A stretch of 64,000 nucleotides of DNA from Mucilaginibacter mallensis (GCF_900105165.1 NZ_LT629740.1:5456001-5520000); one strand, 5' to 3'; shown: positions 35,088 to 43,849, numbered from the stretch's first letter. The notes: a model not told the origin generated them from the letters alone. Made by a program: numbers and translations.

Positions 35088-35122
35088 AAAAAAGCAGGCT
35101 AAACTTAATTTAGCCTGCTTTT
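35088..35122. terminator. Rho-independent terminator after gldH
   Basis: AAAAGCAGGCTAAA and TTTAGCCTGCTTTT form a strong stem with a short AATT-type loop, with A/T runs on both sides. It ends the holB-ricT-gldH transcript. A 12-base tandem repeat (TTCAGTTCCCTT twice) lies between it and the gldH stop. Confidence 0.85.
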
Positions 35123-35153
35123 CAGTTCCCTTTTCAGTTCCCTTTTCGGTTGG

Positions 35154-35645
35154 TCAGGGAGCTTTATCTTTTTCAACCCTCAAGCCAACATCGCTCACTT
35201 CACGCAGTGGGTTATCGCGCATATTCTGCTCAATCTCAAAATGGTAAACGCCTTTAGCCGGGAACCTGTAGGTTGATTTAAACAGCATCTGGTAACTGTA
35301 CAAATTACCTGAACCCGTGCCCAACCATTCGCCATCGGTATTTGCCAGTTTAAACTCCATACGGGTTGAGGTTGGCTTATTATCCGGCCCGGCTTGGTGC
35401 ATCAAAATAAAGATGTTGGCGTATTTATAATCTGCAGTTACCCTTAAATTAAAATACAGGTTATAGGGGATGTTGGCGTCATCAATTTTAACATCAAACT
35501 TAGCCCGGTTAACGTACGACCAGTTGTGGTTATCAATTTCCACGCTCTTATCCATCACCGCGTTTGGGTCGGTGCAGCCGCTGCAGTATAATGTTATTAA
35601 TATAACCGGTAAAAGGTATAGTGTTTTAAATGCCCGTGTCATCAT
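35154..35645 (-). CDS. gldH: Gliding motility lipoprotein GldH
   Basis: A 163-residue lipoprotein with a lipobox ending at C24 (YCSGC). The body has the GldH beta-rich pattern: YNLYFNLRVTADYKYANIFI in sections, MEFKLANTDGEWLGTGSGNLY, and the closing PLREVSDVGLRVEK. In Flavobacterium GldH is needed for gliding and type IX secretion-linked functions, though it occurs widely in non-gliding Bacteroidota. It follows ricT by three bases, the usual holB-ricT-gldH order. Confidence 0.92.
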   Translation of the reverse strand: MMTRAFKTLYLLPVILITLYCSGCTDPNAVMDKSVEIDNHNWSYVNRAKFDVKIDDANIPYNLYFNLRVTADYKYANIFILMHQAGPDNKPTSTRMEFKLANTDGEWLGTGSGNLYSYQMLFKSTYRFPAKGVYHFEIEQNMRDNPLREVSDVGLRVEKDKAP

Positions 35646-35648
35646 TAA

Positions 35649-37049
35649 TTATTCTACTGATTTCCCGGGGTTATTATCGGGACGGTTTTGATTATTTTGG
35701 TTTGGACGGCGGTGTTTATGACGCCTGTTATTACCGCTTGGTTTTGCACCTTCCGGCTTTGCACCTTCTGCACTGGGTTGGCCCTGTGGTTTTTGCTGCC
35801 TTTCCGGTCTTGGTGGTCTGTTTGCGTTTGCTTCGCGGGCAACAGCAGGTTGTGGCCTTAGTTGGTTAGGCTGAGGATTGGCTTGGGTAGCACCACCGCC
35901 ATTTGGATTTGAATTTTTATTCCGGTTCTTGTTCTTCTTTTTATTGTTGTTGCGGCTGCGTTCGTCCAAACGGGTTAAGCTATCCTGGCCAACAACATTT
36001 TCATAGTCAGGTGCCTTGGCTGTAAGTGTTTCAACCGGAATAATTTCGCCCAGATCGGCAGGAATAATGCCATCCTTGTTCTGTTGCTGAATTTCTTTAA
36101 CCTTGCTTATTGGTAGCGGGATCCATGATTCTTCTCGCGGATAGCTGAACCACATCAGCTTTTTAAATATATCCGTTTTTTGCAAACGGGCGTCTCCCCT
36201 TTCGGTTTTCAGCACATTTACATTATCGGGGATATGCTTAAGCGCATCCATATAAGTATCAAGCTCGTAGTTCAAACAGCACTTTAACTTACCACATTGG
36301 CCGGCAAGTTTCAAGGTATTCAACGATAAGTTTTGATACCTCGCGGCCGAAGTAGATACCGTTTTAAAATCGGTTAGCCAGGTTGAGCAGCAAAGCTCGC
36401 GCCCGCATGAACCGATACCGCCCAGCCTGCTGGCTTCCTGGCGCATGCCTATCTGGCGCATCTCAATCCGTATCCTGAACTGTTCCGCCATTTTCTTGAT
36501 CAATTCCCGAAAATCGACGCGGCCTTCGGCCGTATAATAAAAGGTGGCTTTGGTTTTATCGCCCTGGTAATCCACATCGCTCAGCTTCATGCTCAGGTTA
36601 AGTTCAAGCGCCAATTTGCGGGATCTGTGCATTGTTTCCCATTCCAGATCTTTGGCGGCTTTCCACTTGTCAACATCGGCTACAGTAGCTTTGCGGTATA
36701 TTTTTTTGGTTACATCAGCTTCCTTTACGCGGCGTTTAACCATCTGCATCCGCACCAGCTCTCCGGTTATGGATACGTGGCCAACATCATAGCCGCCGGT
36801 AGCGGTTTCAACCACCACAAGCTCGCCTGCTTCAAGGTAAATGTTATCATTATTCAGATAAAACTCTTTTCTTGAACCCTTAAATTTAACTTCGATAACC
36901 TGAAACGGTTTATAATTTGTCGGCATATCCATGTGCGACAGCCAATCGTAAACATCTAATTTGCTGCAACCGTTAGTAAGGCATGAGCCATTACTTTTGC
37001 AGCCTGCAGGTGAGCATCCGCCCCCTGTTGAGCAACTTCCACATCCCAT
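35649..37049 (-). CDS. ricT: RicT/YaaT-like PSP1 domain protein
   Basis: A 466-residue protein. The N-terminus is remarkably Cys-rich (seven Cys in the first 29 residues, in CGSC, GGGC, AGC, GSC and GC steps). The PSP1 core spans about 50-290 and contains the paired Cys motifs CGRELCCSTWL and CGKLKCCLNYE, seen in RicT proteins. The tail from about 370 is basic, Asn/Gln/Pro-rich and presumably disordered. In B. subtilis RicT is part of the Y-complex that steers RNase Y and carries Fe-S clusters; whether that holds here is inference. It lies two bases behind holB. Confidence 0.9.
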   Translation of the reverse strand: MGCGSCSTGGGCSPAGCKSNGSCLTNGCSKLDVYDWLSHMDMPTNYKPFQVIEVKFKGSRKEFYLNNDNIYLEAGELVVVETATGGYDVGHVSITGELVRMQMVKRRVKEADVTKKIYRKATVADVDKWKAAKDLEWETMHRSRKLALELNLSMKLSDVDYQGDKTKATFYYTAEGRVDFRELIKKMAEQFRIRIEMRQIGMRQEASRLGGIGSCGRELCCSTWLTDFKTVSTSAARYQNLSLNTLKLAGQCGKLKCCLNYELDTYMDALKHIPDNVNVLKTERGDARLQKTDIFKKLMWFSYPREESWIPLPISKVKEIQQQNKDGIIPADLGEIIPVETLTAKAPDYENVVGQDSLTRLDERSRNNNKKKNKNRNKNSNPNGGGATQANPQPNQLRPQPAVAREANANRPPRPERQQKPQGQPSAEGAKPEGAKPSGNNRRHKHRRPNQNNQNRPDNNPGKSVE

Positions 37050-37051
37050 AA

Positions 37052-38197
37052 TTAATTCGGCATATATTGTGTCCCTTGCGGGATCGTTTTAAACTTTACT
37101 GTTTTTATAATCTGTAAAGATACATCTAAAAATAAAATTTTAGGGTTTGCATTTCGTTCCACATGATAATGCGCCTTTTCCAGCTCTGCGCTGATAGCTT
37201 GCGCCATTGCAATATTCATCACTGTGGTCATTTTTTGCGCGGTTTCCAGCTCACTTGCAGGCAGGTGTACCAGGTTGTCGGCACCTGCAAGTAACAGGCA
37301 GATCTCGCGTATAAAACTAATGCCGTATCTTAAAAAGTTTTTTTGGTTTTCACGCCCCATCTTCGCCAGTTGATCGACAAAGCTTAATATTTCTAAACCC
37401 TTGTTACCGAAACACAGGCGCAGCCAATCAATAAATAATTTATGGTAGCCTTTGGTGTCCTGCTGCAGCATTATCAGCGCTTCGGTTAAATTGCCATTGC
37501 ATAAATAAGCTATTTCGGCGGCAGCATCTTCGGTTTGGTTGTATTTGCTGATGAGGTGTTCCTTTATCTCGTCGTACTCTAATGCCGGTATTTTTACCAG
37601 TTGTGTACGCGAAAGTATGGTGTTTAATATCTGATCCTGGTTTTGGGCCACCAGTAAAAACAGCGTGTTGGGCTGTGGTTCTTCTATGATCTTGAGCAGG
37701 GCATTGCCCTCTTTATCTAAATACTCGGGCAGCCAAAGGATCAAAATTTTATAGGTTGATTCAAAAGGCTTTAAGCTCAATTTTTTGATAATCTGGTGGC
37801 ACTCGGCAATGTTGATATTGGCCTGCTTGTTTTCGGCATCCAGGTAATCGCGCCAGATATCGAGGTTTAAATACGGATAGGCTATAAATGCTTCTCGCCA
37901 TTGCTCAATAAAAGTCAGCGCGTTATCGTCTTTATGTTTAGCGAAGAATGGATAGGAAAAATGCAGATCGGGGTGCATCAGTTTCTGATACTTACGGCAT
38001 GATGAACATACACCGCATGAATCGTCAGGCTGTTTATCCTCGCAACATAAATACTGGGCATAAGCAACCGCGAGCGCCAGACTGCCCGATCCCTCCGGAC
38101 CCAAAAATAACTGCGCATGACTCACCCGGTTCTCATCCACCGTGTTCATCAATCGTTGTTTTATGGCTTCCTGCCCTACTATCTCTTTAAACTGCAT
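37052..38197 (-). CDS. holB: DNA polymerase III subunit delta'
   Basis: A 381-residue AAA+ clamp-loader subunit. The P-loop region reads GPEGSGSLALA and lacks the usual Lys-Thr, so ATP hydrolysis is unlikely, as is common for delta'. A zinc module follows with Cys in CCED, SCGVC and SSC, then the sensor-like region LLKIIEEPQPNTLFLLVA and ILSRTQLVKIPAL. The C-terminal helical collar domain is complete. It heads the holB-ricT-gldH unit. Confidence 0.92.
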   Translation of the reverse strand: MQFKEIVGQEAIKQRLMNTVDENRVSHAQLFLGPEGSGSLALAVAYAQYLCCEDKQPDDSCGVCSSCRKYQKLMHPDLHFSYPFFAKHKDDNALTFIEQWREAFIAYPYLNLDIWRDYLDAENKQANINIAECHQIIKKLSLKPFESTYKILILWLPEYLDKEGNALLKIIEEPQPNTLFLLVAQNQDQILNTILSRTQLVKIPALEYDEIKEHLISKYNQTEDAAAEIAYLCNGNLTEALIMLQQDTKGYHKLFIDWLRLCFGNKGLEILSFVDQLAKMGRENQKNFLRYGISFIREICLLLAGADNLVHLPASELETAQKMTTVMNIAMAQAISAELEKAHYHVERNANPKILFLDVSLQIIKTVKFKTIPQGTQYMPN

Positions 38198-38399
38198 TGG
38201 TGCAAAATAAGAATTAGATTTGAAAACTTGAATATTTGATTTGCAACAAGGATGCTTTCGTGGGAAAGATGGTATAAGAGAAACAAACTATTACCAATCA
38301 GTTCCCCTCTTGAGAGGGGTTAGGGATGTGTTATGCAAGCATGAAGTTTTAATCTTGATTTTGGGGAATGGTATCAACCAATCTCTACTCATTAAATAT

Positions 38400-38494
38400 G
38401 GGCGTTCCCGCTATCCAGCGGGCCGGGCTGTTCGCTCATACTACACGAGCTTGTCATCCTGAGCGTAGTCGAAGGACGCTGCCATCCATAACGC
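38400..38494. repeat. Dispersed repeat, family B, copy 1
   Basis: It starts GGGCGTTCC, continues CGCTATCCAGCGGGCC, and ends with the block CCTGAGCGTAGTCGAAGG plus GCTGCCATCC and TAACGC. The same order of blocks recurs at 57880-57986. Confidence 0.75.
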
Positions 38495-38554
38495 AAAAAT
38501 TCTACGCGATCCGTTTAACTCATTGGATCAATATCAACCTAACTAAATAAGCCC

Positions 38555-38562
38555 TATCTTTG
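38555..38562 (+). promoter_or_regulatory. Putative -7 promoter element of ruvX
   Basis: TATCTTTG is an exact TAnnTTTG match 48 bases upstream of the ruvX ATG. No clear -33 element is seen. Confidence 0.4.
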
Positions 38563-38610
38563 ATCTATGCTGATCATCTCCTGTCTCACATCTAAAATCT
38601 CACATATATC

Positions 38611-39024
38611 ATGAGAATAATGGCCTTTGATTTCGGTACAAAGCGTATCGGCATAGCGGTTACCGATCCCTTGCAGATCATCGCTACCGGGTTGGATACC
38701 ATCCATCCGCAGTATATTGTTGACTACCTGAAAAACTATTTACAAACCGAGCAGGTGGAGCGCTTTATTGTTGGCGAACCTAAACAAATGGATAATACGC
38801 CATCGCAATCAGCGGTGCATGTGAAGGGGTTTGTTACGATCCTCAAAAAAAACTTCCCTGAAATATCCGTTGAAATGCTGGATGAACGCTTCACCTCAAA
38901 AATGGCGTCGGCAACCATAGCCCAAAGCGGCATGAACAAAAAACACAGGCAGAATAAAGAGTTGGTGGATACGATCTCGGCGGTGATACTTTTGCAGTCA
39001 TGGATGGAAAGAAAAATAACGTAG
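38611..39024 (+). CDS. ruvX: Putative pre-16S rRNA nuclease / Holliday-junction-resolvase-like YqgF (RuvX)
   Basis: A 137-residue RNase H-fold protein. The first acidic motif is FDFGTKRIGIAVTD at residues 6-19. The second acidic site is in RFIVGEPKQMDN, and EMLDERFTSKMA plus the C-terminal KELVDTISAVILLQ carry the remaining conserved acids. In E. coli the protein matures the 5' end of 16S rRNA. Length is normal. A DinD-like gene follows after 18 bases. Confidence 0.93.
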   Translation: MRIMAFDFGTKRIGIAVTDPLQIIATGLDTIHPQYIVDYLKNYLQTEQVERFIVGEPKQMDNTPSQSAVHVKGFVTILKKNFPEISVEMLDERFTSKMASATIAQSGMNKKHRQNKELVDTISAVILLQSWMERKIT

Positions 39025-39042
39025 TTTTTGTATATTTATATT

Positions 39043-39843
39043 ATGGAAGAAAAAAGTGTTTTTGAAGGAATAAAACATCTGAATAGTATAGGGCAAGAAT
39101 ATTGGAGTGGGCGAGAATTGTACAAAGTATTAAATTACATAAAATGGGAAAAGTTTCTGAATGTAATTGATAAAGCAAAAGAAGCGTGTAAAAATTCAGC
39201 GCAAGAGGTGGACGACCATTTTCCCCGGGTGGAGAAAATGGTAGAACTCGGCTCTGGGGCTAAGCGTGATATTGGTGATTTGCATCTTTCAAGATATGCT
39301 TGCTATCTAATTATTCAAAATGCCGACCCTTCAAAAGAAGTTGTTGCTTTGGGACAAACATATTTTGCAATACAAACAAGAAAGCAGGAGATTATGGAGC
39401 AATCCTTTGAACAACTGCGTAGTGAAGAAGAAAAGAGATTGTATTTAAGAAAAGAAATGGCTGAGCATAATAAACATTTGGCAGATGCAGCCAAAGATGC
39501 TGGCGTAATACAACCCTGGGAATATGCCGTATTTCAAAACCACGGTTACATGGGCTTGTATAATGGATTAGGAGCGAAAGAAATTCATGCTAAGAAAAGC
39601 CTAAAGAAAAATCAAAATATACTCGATCATATGGGTAGTACTGAGTTAGCTGCAAACCTATTCCGTGCCACACAAACAGAAGAGAAATTAAAAAGAGAAA
39701 AGATTAAAGGAAAAGCGAATGCGAACAAAGCGCATTATGAAGTTGGGAAGAAAGTAAGGCAAACAATTAAAGAATTAGGTGGTACAATGCCGGAAGAATT
39801 GCCTGCCGAAAACAGTATAAAAAAGCTGGATACGGGTAATTAA
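39043..39843 (+). CDS. dinD: DinD-like protein (DNA-damage-inducible D family, Bro-N type domain)
   Basis: A 266-residue protein. The N-terminal half (EYWSGRELYKVLNYIKWEKF in pieces, then AKEACKNSAQEVDDHF and LSRYACYLIIQNADPSKEVVALGQTYFAIQTR split) matches E. coli DinD and the Bro-N/KilA-N-related domain. The C-terminal half is helical and charged. DinD is LexA-controlled in E. coli and inhibits RecA filament activity. The ATG at 39043 is preferred over a TTG 15 bases upstream. With an 18-base gap it should be read through from ruvX, and no SOS box fits in the gap. The coding sequence is more AT-rich than its flanks, and the gene is patchily distributed, which suggests transfer. Confidence 0.85.
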   Translation: MEEKSVFEGIKHLNSIGQEYWSGRELYKVLNYIKWEKFLNVIDKAKEACKNSAQEVDDHFPRVEKMVELGSGAKRDIGDLHLSRYACYLIIQNADPSKEVVALGQTYFAIQTRKQEIMEQSFEQLRSEEEKRLYLRKEMAEHNKHLADAAKDAGVIQPWEYAVFQNHGYMGLYNGLGAKEIHAKKSLKKNQNILDHMGSTELAANLFRATQTEEKLKREKIKGKANANKAHYEVGKKVRQTIKELGGTMPEELPAENSIKKLDTGN

Positions 39844-39887
39844 TCACTTAAAATTTCCATTTATTTCAAATTTCTTAAGTTTGCCCC

Positions 39888-40526
39888 ATGGAAATTCTCC
39901 CCCATGACCTTCAGGAATACCTGGATGATCATTGCGATCCGGAACCGGAAGCGTTGCAAAAGATCAACCGGGACACCTATCTCAAGGTGCTGAAACCGCA
40001 CATGCTATCGGGCCATTATCAGGGCCGGTTGCTGAGCTTTTTGAGCAAAATGATGCAGCCAAAACGCATTTTAGAGATAGGCACCTTTACAGGTTACGCC
40101 ACTATTTGCCTGGCCGAGGGCCTAACCGAAGATGGTATTATACATACCATTGAAGTTAACCGCGAGATGGAGGAAATGCTCAATTCACATTTTAAATCAA
40201 CAAATGTGGAAAACAAAATCAGGCTGCATTTTGGCGCCGCAGAGGCGGTTATCGCCGATTTAGATGAAAAAAACTTCGACATTGTGTTTATTGATGCTGA
40301 TAAAAAGAATAATTATTCCTACTTTCAGTTAATATTTGACAAAGTCAGGTCCGGTGGATTAATAATAATTGACAATGTTTTGTGGAAAGGAAAGGTATAC
40401 GGCGAAGAAAATGATGCCGATACGCAAGGAATCCGCAAACTTAATGACATGATAACCGCAGACACGAGAGTTGAAAAACTAATCCTCCCGGTGCGAGATG
40501 GTATCCTGCTCATCAGAAAAAAATAG
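39888..40526 (+). CDS. Class I SAM-dependent O-methyltransferase (CCoAOMT/YrrM-like)
   Basis: A 212-residue methyltransferase. The SAM motif I is ILEIGTFTGYAT, motif II region HTIEVNRE, and the metal/catalytic DADKKNNY with IIDNVLWKGKV matches the caffeoyl-CoA O-methyltransferase family, which needs a divalent cation. Bacterial relatives methylate catechol-type hydroxyls or tRNA hydroxyuridine (TrmR); TrmR-like function is plausible, but the sequence does not decide. TAAGTTTG just before the start could be a -7 element giving a nearly leaderless mRNA. Confidence 0.88.
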   Translation: MEILPHDLQEYLDDHCDPEPEALQKINRDTYLKVLKPHMLSGHYQGRLLSFLSKMMQPKRILEIGTFTGYATICLAEGLTEDGIIHTIEVNREMEEMLNSHFKSTNVENKIRLHFGAAEAVIADLDEKNFDIVFIDADKKNNYSYFQLIFDKVRSGGLIIIDNVLWKGKVYGEENDADTQGIRKLNDMITADTRVEKLILPVRDGILLIRKK

Positions 40527-40529
40527 ATT

Positions 40530-41063
40530 ATGAAGAAATTCTTACTGATTACAACACTGTTAATATCTACACTTGCTGCTTCAGCACAAAAAAATACCTC
40601 AGAATCGTATATTGATAAGTTCAAGGATGATGCCATTCGCATTATGCATGAAACAGGTGTGCCTGCCAGCATTATTTTAGGTGTAGCAATGCATGAGTCG
40701 GGTTGCGGCAACAGCAACATTGCCCGTAATTTAAATAACCAGTTTGGTGTAAAAGGCGGCGGAACATCCGTTTATTACAAAAACAATAAAAAAGTACGCT
40801 CGCCCTATAAACAATATGATTCGGTAATGGATTCGTTCCAGGATTTTGCCCGCATCATGACGGAAAGAAAGCAATTCAGTCACCTGGCCGAGCAACTTTC
40901 GCATTATGATTATTTGGGCTGGGCAAAGGGTATACAGCATAGCGGTTATTGCAGCAGCCGCAAATGGGCAGCACAAGTATTGGGTATTATCCAGAAATAC
41001 CAGCTTAATTCGCTCGACGAAAAACCGGCTGATCCAACGCAATTACCACAAAACGCGAAATAA
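40530..41063 (+). CDS. Secreted glucosaminidase (FlgJ/NamZ-like peptidoglycan hydrolase)
   Basis: A 177-residue protein with a signal peptide ending at ASAQ (residue 19). The glucosaminidase domain covers almost all the rest: the catalytic Glu is expected in AMHESGCGNSNIARN, followed by NNQFGVKGG and YDSVMDSFQDFARIM. It cleaves the glycan strand of peptidoglycan in the periplasm. It starts three bases after the methyltransferase and is followed by a paralogue with an added LysM domain, so the two were probably made by duplication. Confidence 0.9.
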   Translation: MKKFLLITTLLISTLAASAQKNTSESYIDKFKDDAIRIMHETGVPASIILGVAMHESGCGNSNIARNLNNQFGVKGGGTSVYYKNNKKVRSPYKQYDSVMDSFQDFARIMTERKQFSHLAEQLSHYDYLGWAKGIQHSGYCSSRKWAAQVLGIIQKYQLNSLDEKPADPTQLPQNAK

Positions 41064-41122
41064 ATACATTATTATATCTTATTTTGGCTGAACTAAATTT
41101 ACCCTATAAAGGTTTAGCTATA

Positions 41123-41953
41123 ATGCGTAAAACAGCTTATTTATTGATATCCGTTGCTTTTTTGGGCTCGTGCTCGGCTCACCGTAACACCATCAGCAAT
41201 CACCAGGCTTACAGAAACAATCAAAGCGTTCAAAAAGCCAATAGTGCGTCAATCGCCGGTTATACCCCTTATACCTCCTTACAATATATCGATCGATTTA
41301 AAGGAATAGCCATACAGGAAATGAACCTTTATGGCATACCCGCGAGTATTACACTGGCCCAGGGTTTGTTTGAATCGGGCAGTGGAAATGGCGAACTGGC
41401 CAGGGTTGCCAACAACCATTTCGGCATAAAATGTACCAGCGACTGGACCGGGAAAGGCTATTACAAGGATGACGATAACAAGAATGATTGTTTCCGGGTT
41501 TATGATACGCCGGAAGAATCATTCCGCGACCACTCTAAATTTTTACAGCGTAAAAATTACGCGCCATTATTTGAGCTGGATAAGGACGATTACCAGGGCT
41601 GGGCTTACGGATTAAAAAAAGCAGGTTATGCTACCAACCCCAATTATCCGCAATTGCTCATCAACGTTATTCAAAAATATCACCTCGATCAATATGACCG
41701 CCCCGAAGGCGATGTGCAAAAAATTAAACGCGAAGACAGGGTGCTTACCCAGATCAACCAAAATATAGGAACAGCGGCAAAAGATTCAGTTATTCAAAGC
41801 ACTCCCACCGATAAATTGTACACCGTACAGCAGGGCGATACACTATATAACATATCAAAACGTTTTGGCCTTACGGTTGATGATTTAAAGGCCCTTAATA
41901 ACATGGCTGATAATAATATAAAGATCGGGCAAAAGCTGGTGGTGAGTAAGTAA
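41123..41953 (+). CDS. Glucosaminidase lipoprotein with LysM domain
   Basis: A 276-residue lipoprotein (lipobox LGSC near residue 15). The glucosaminidase domain (about 50-200) has the catalytic Glu in LFESGSGNGELARV and the marker NNHFGIKC. A single LysM (about 232-276; YTVQQGDTLYNISKRFGLTV, then ALNNMADNNIKIGQKLVV) anchors it to peptidoglycan. The ATG at 41123 is chosen because a TTG start 39 bases upstream would add a polar tail before the signal peptide. It shares the active-site region with the preceding gene, implying related but differently localised wall hydrolases. Confidence 0.9.
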   Translation: MRKTAYLLISVAFLGSCSAHRNTISNHQAYRNNQSVQKANSASIAGYTPYTSLQYIDRFKGIAIQEMNLYGIPASITLAQGLFESGSGNGELARVANNHFGIKCTSDWTGKGYYKDDDNKNDCFRVYDTPEESFRDHSKFLQRKNYAPLFELDKDDYQGWAYGLKKAGYATNPNYPQLLINVIQKYHLDQYDRPEGDVQKIKREDRVLTQINQNIGTAAKDSVIQSTPTDKLYTVQQGDTLYNISKRFGLTVDDLKALNNMADNNIKIGQKLVVSK

Positions 41954-42014
41954 CATGTTAAATACTGTTAATTATACAACGAAGCTTTTGCGATGGTTTA
42001 CTTTTGGAGTTGCT

Positions 42015-42752
42015 ATGAGATTAGGGCTGTTATTTTTATTTTTTTTTGTATCGGTTGATGTTTTTGCTCAGGAAAAGTCGCTCACAGGTATTGTGTTCGA
42101 TAAGAATTCAAAAGAACGCATTGCACAGGTAAACGTACTGAATACCGCTACCGGAAAGTCTGTTTATGTTAATTTGAAAGCGGAGTTTGCCATTGATGCC
42201 CGAATTGGCGATAAATTGATATTTACCAAACTAAATTATCGCCCGGATACAGTTACTGTGCAAAATTACACCGCGCTTGCTGTATATATTCAGCCGTTAT
42301 CTATCCAGCTAAAGGAAGTTACCATACATGACTCGCTTGCCACCCCTGAACAAATGCTTGAGGCTACCAAACGAAATTACCCTAATATTTATGGCTCCAT
42401 TGCCAATACCGACCTGTTGAGCATTGGCGCTGATGGCGGCGGTGCGGGGTTAAGTATTGACGGCCTGTATAATATGTTTAGTCGCAGTGGGCGAAACGCG
42501 GCACATTTACGTGAAAATATTCAACAGGATTATTACCAAAACGTGATCGACTACCGTTTTAACAAAACACTGGTTGGGCGCATAACCGGTTTAAAGGATG
42601 CCCAGTTGGCTGACTTTATGCAAAAATACCGCCCCGGCTATTACACCGTAATAACAGCCAGCGATTATGAGTTTATAACCTATATAAAGACAAATTTGCG
42701 CAGATACCTACGGCGCCCCAAGCTATATACACTGCCGCCATTGGTTAAATAA
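42015..42752 (+). CDS. Carboxypeptidase-like regulatory domain protein
   Basis: A 245-residue secreted protein. The signal peptide MRLGLLFLFFFVSVDVFAQ is followed by a beta-sandwich of the CarboxypepD_reg-like type (about 22-95; LTGIVFDKNSKERIAQVNVL with a FTKLNYRPDTVTV strand). The remaining part is alpha-helical and unrecognised. The ATG at 42015 is favoured by a GGAG five bases upstream; an in-frame ATG at 41955, one base after the previous stop, is also possible. Similar proteins are widespread in Bacteroidota and probably associate with the outer membrane; the function is unknown. Confidence 0.78.
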   Translation: MRLGLLFLFFFVSVDVFAQEKSLTGIVFDKNSKERIAQVNVLNTATGKSVYVNLKAEFAIDARIGDKLIFTKLNYRPDTVTVQNYTALAVYIQPLSIQLKEVTIHDSLATPEQMLEATKRNYPNIYGSIANTDLLSIGADGGGAGLSIDGLYNMFSRSGRNAAHLRENIQQDYYQNVIDYRFNKTLVGRITGLKDAQLADFMQKYRPGYYTVITASDYEFITYIKTNLRRYLRRPKLYTLPPLVK

Positions 42753-42809
42753 CATTTATTTTGCTTTAAATTTATTTGAAAAGCAGATTTTAGCTTTATT
42801 TGTGTCCGA

Positions 42810-43820
42810 ATGATAAATAAAGGCTGGAGTTTATTTTTAGGAATAGTTTTTTCATGCGCAATGCCCGCTGTGGCGCAGGTATCAGATACATCCAAAATAG
42901 ATAGTATTAAAGTTGATACGGGCATGTTAAATAAGTTCCGTGCTGATTCGCGTAAAAATGCATTACCTGTACGGGTAAGGCCAGTACTGATCACCCCCGA
43001 GTTAATCCCTGTAACCCTGCCCGATTATACTTTTAGCTACTGGCATAAATTAATACTTTTCAACCTTAATTTTAACCAGGCCGGCTTTACCAATAACTGG
43101 AGCGGTGGTGGTGTAAACTCCGTAGCACTGGGAGCCAACTTTGATTTTAAATCAGAATATAACAAAGCCCCGCTCGATTATACTAATGAGCTTAACTTTA
43201 TTTACGGCGCATCAAAAAATAAAGGGCAAGGTTTTAGAAAAACAAACGACTATATATACTTTGATAATAAAATAGCAACCCAGCTATCAAAGAAATGGTT
43301 GTTTTTCGGTTCATTAAACTTTACATCGCAGTTTTCCGATGGCTATACGTACAATGATCCATCGCCCCCAACATTAATATCTCGTTTTATGGCCCCGGGT
43401 TATTTAACAGAATCGGTGGGTTTGGAGTATAAGCCTTCAAAATTTTTCGATTGGCGCCTGGGTGCTGCTACAGCAAAACAAACCTTTGTTTTAGATACCT
43501 CTATTGCTCATACCGCCGTTGGTTATTATGGTGTACTACCCCGTCATACCTTTGTTAATCAAATGGCATTCCAGTCGGTTGCCACGTTTGATAAGGATGT
43601 GATGAAAAACCTGCATTTAAATATGCGATACACCCTATTTATCCCATATACGCAGCCGCTCGCTTTCGTAAGCCACCGTGTTGATGCCGTACTTACTGCA
43701 AAGGTAAACTCATTGGTAGCCGTCACCATAAACGGAACTTTCCTGTATGATAAAACGGTAGGGCCACAGGCACAGGGTACTGAAACCTTAGGGTTGGGTA
43801 TTCTCTATAAGTTTCCGTAG
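42810..43820 (+). CDS. DUF3078 outer-membrane protein
   Basis: A 336-residue protein with a signal peptide ending near AVAQ (residue 23). From about residue 70 a beta-barrel-like domain contains NFNQAGFTNNWSGGGVNSVA, split by strands, and DYIYFDNKIATQLSKKWLFFG, characteristic of DUF3078. It ends with an aromatic strand, LGILYKFP, consistent with outer-membrane insertion. The role is unknown. Confidence 0.87.
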   Translation: MINKGWSLFLGIVFSCAMPAVAQVSDTSKIDSIKVDTGMLNKFRADSRKNALPVRVRPVLITPELIPVTLPDYTFSYWHKLILFNLNFNQAGFTNNWSGGGVNSVALGANFDFKSEYNKAPLDYTNELNFIYGASKNKGQGFRKTNDYIYFDNKIATQLSKKWLFFGSLNFTSQFSDGYTYNDPSPPTLISRFMAPGYLTESVGLEYKPSKFFDWRLGAATAKQTFVLDTSIAHTAVGYYGVLPRHTFVNQMAFQSVATFDKDVMKNLHLNMRYTLFIPYTQPLAFVSHRVDAVLTAKVNSLVAVTINGTFLYDKTVGPQAQGTETLGLGILYKFP

Positions 43821-43849
43821 ATTAGCATAAACTAATCAAAATCAACCTA

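Larger units (their letters stand above)
38198..38610. other. Gene-free stretch with dispersed repeats
   Basis: These 413 bases lie between divergent holB and ruvX and hold no credible gene. They contain a CCCCTCTTGAGAGGGGTTAGGG motif in two halves at 38304-38325 (family D), a GGGCGTTCCCGCTATCCAG block at 38400 (family B lead) and a family B tail at 38453-38494. A promoter-like TATCTTTG precedes ruvX. Confidence 0.7.

Noticed and set aside
35630..35869. Frames opposite the low-complexity ricT tail
   Set aside because: The Pro/Gln/Asn-rich tail keeps the other frames open by composition; they have no independent support.
39028..39042. TTG start for the DinD-like protein
   Set aside because: The ATG at 39043 gives the family-like start; similar TTG extensions were also rejected for nadA, glnS, the LysM lipoprotein and the GT90 gene.
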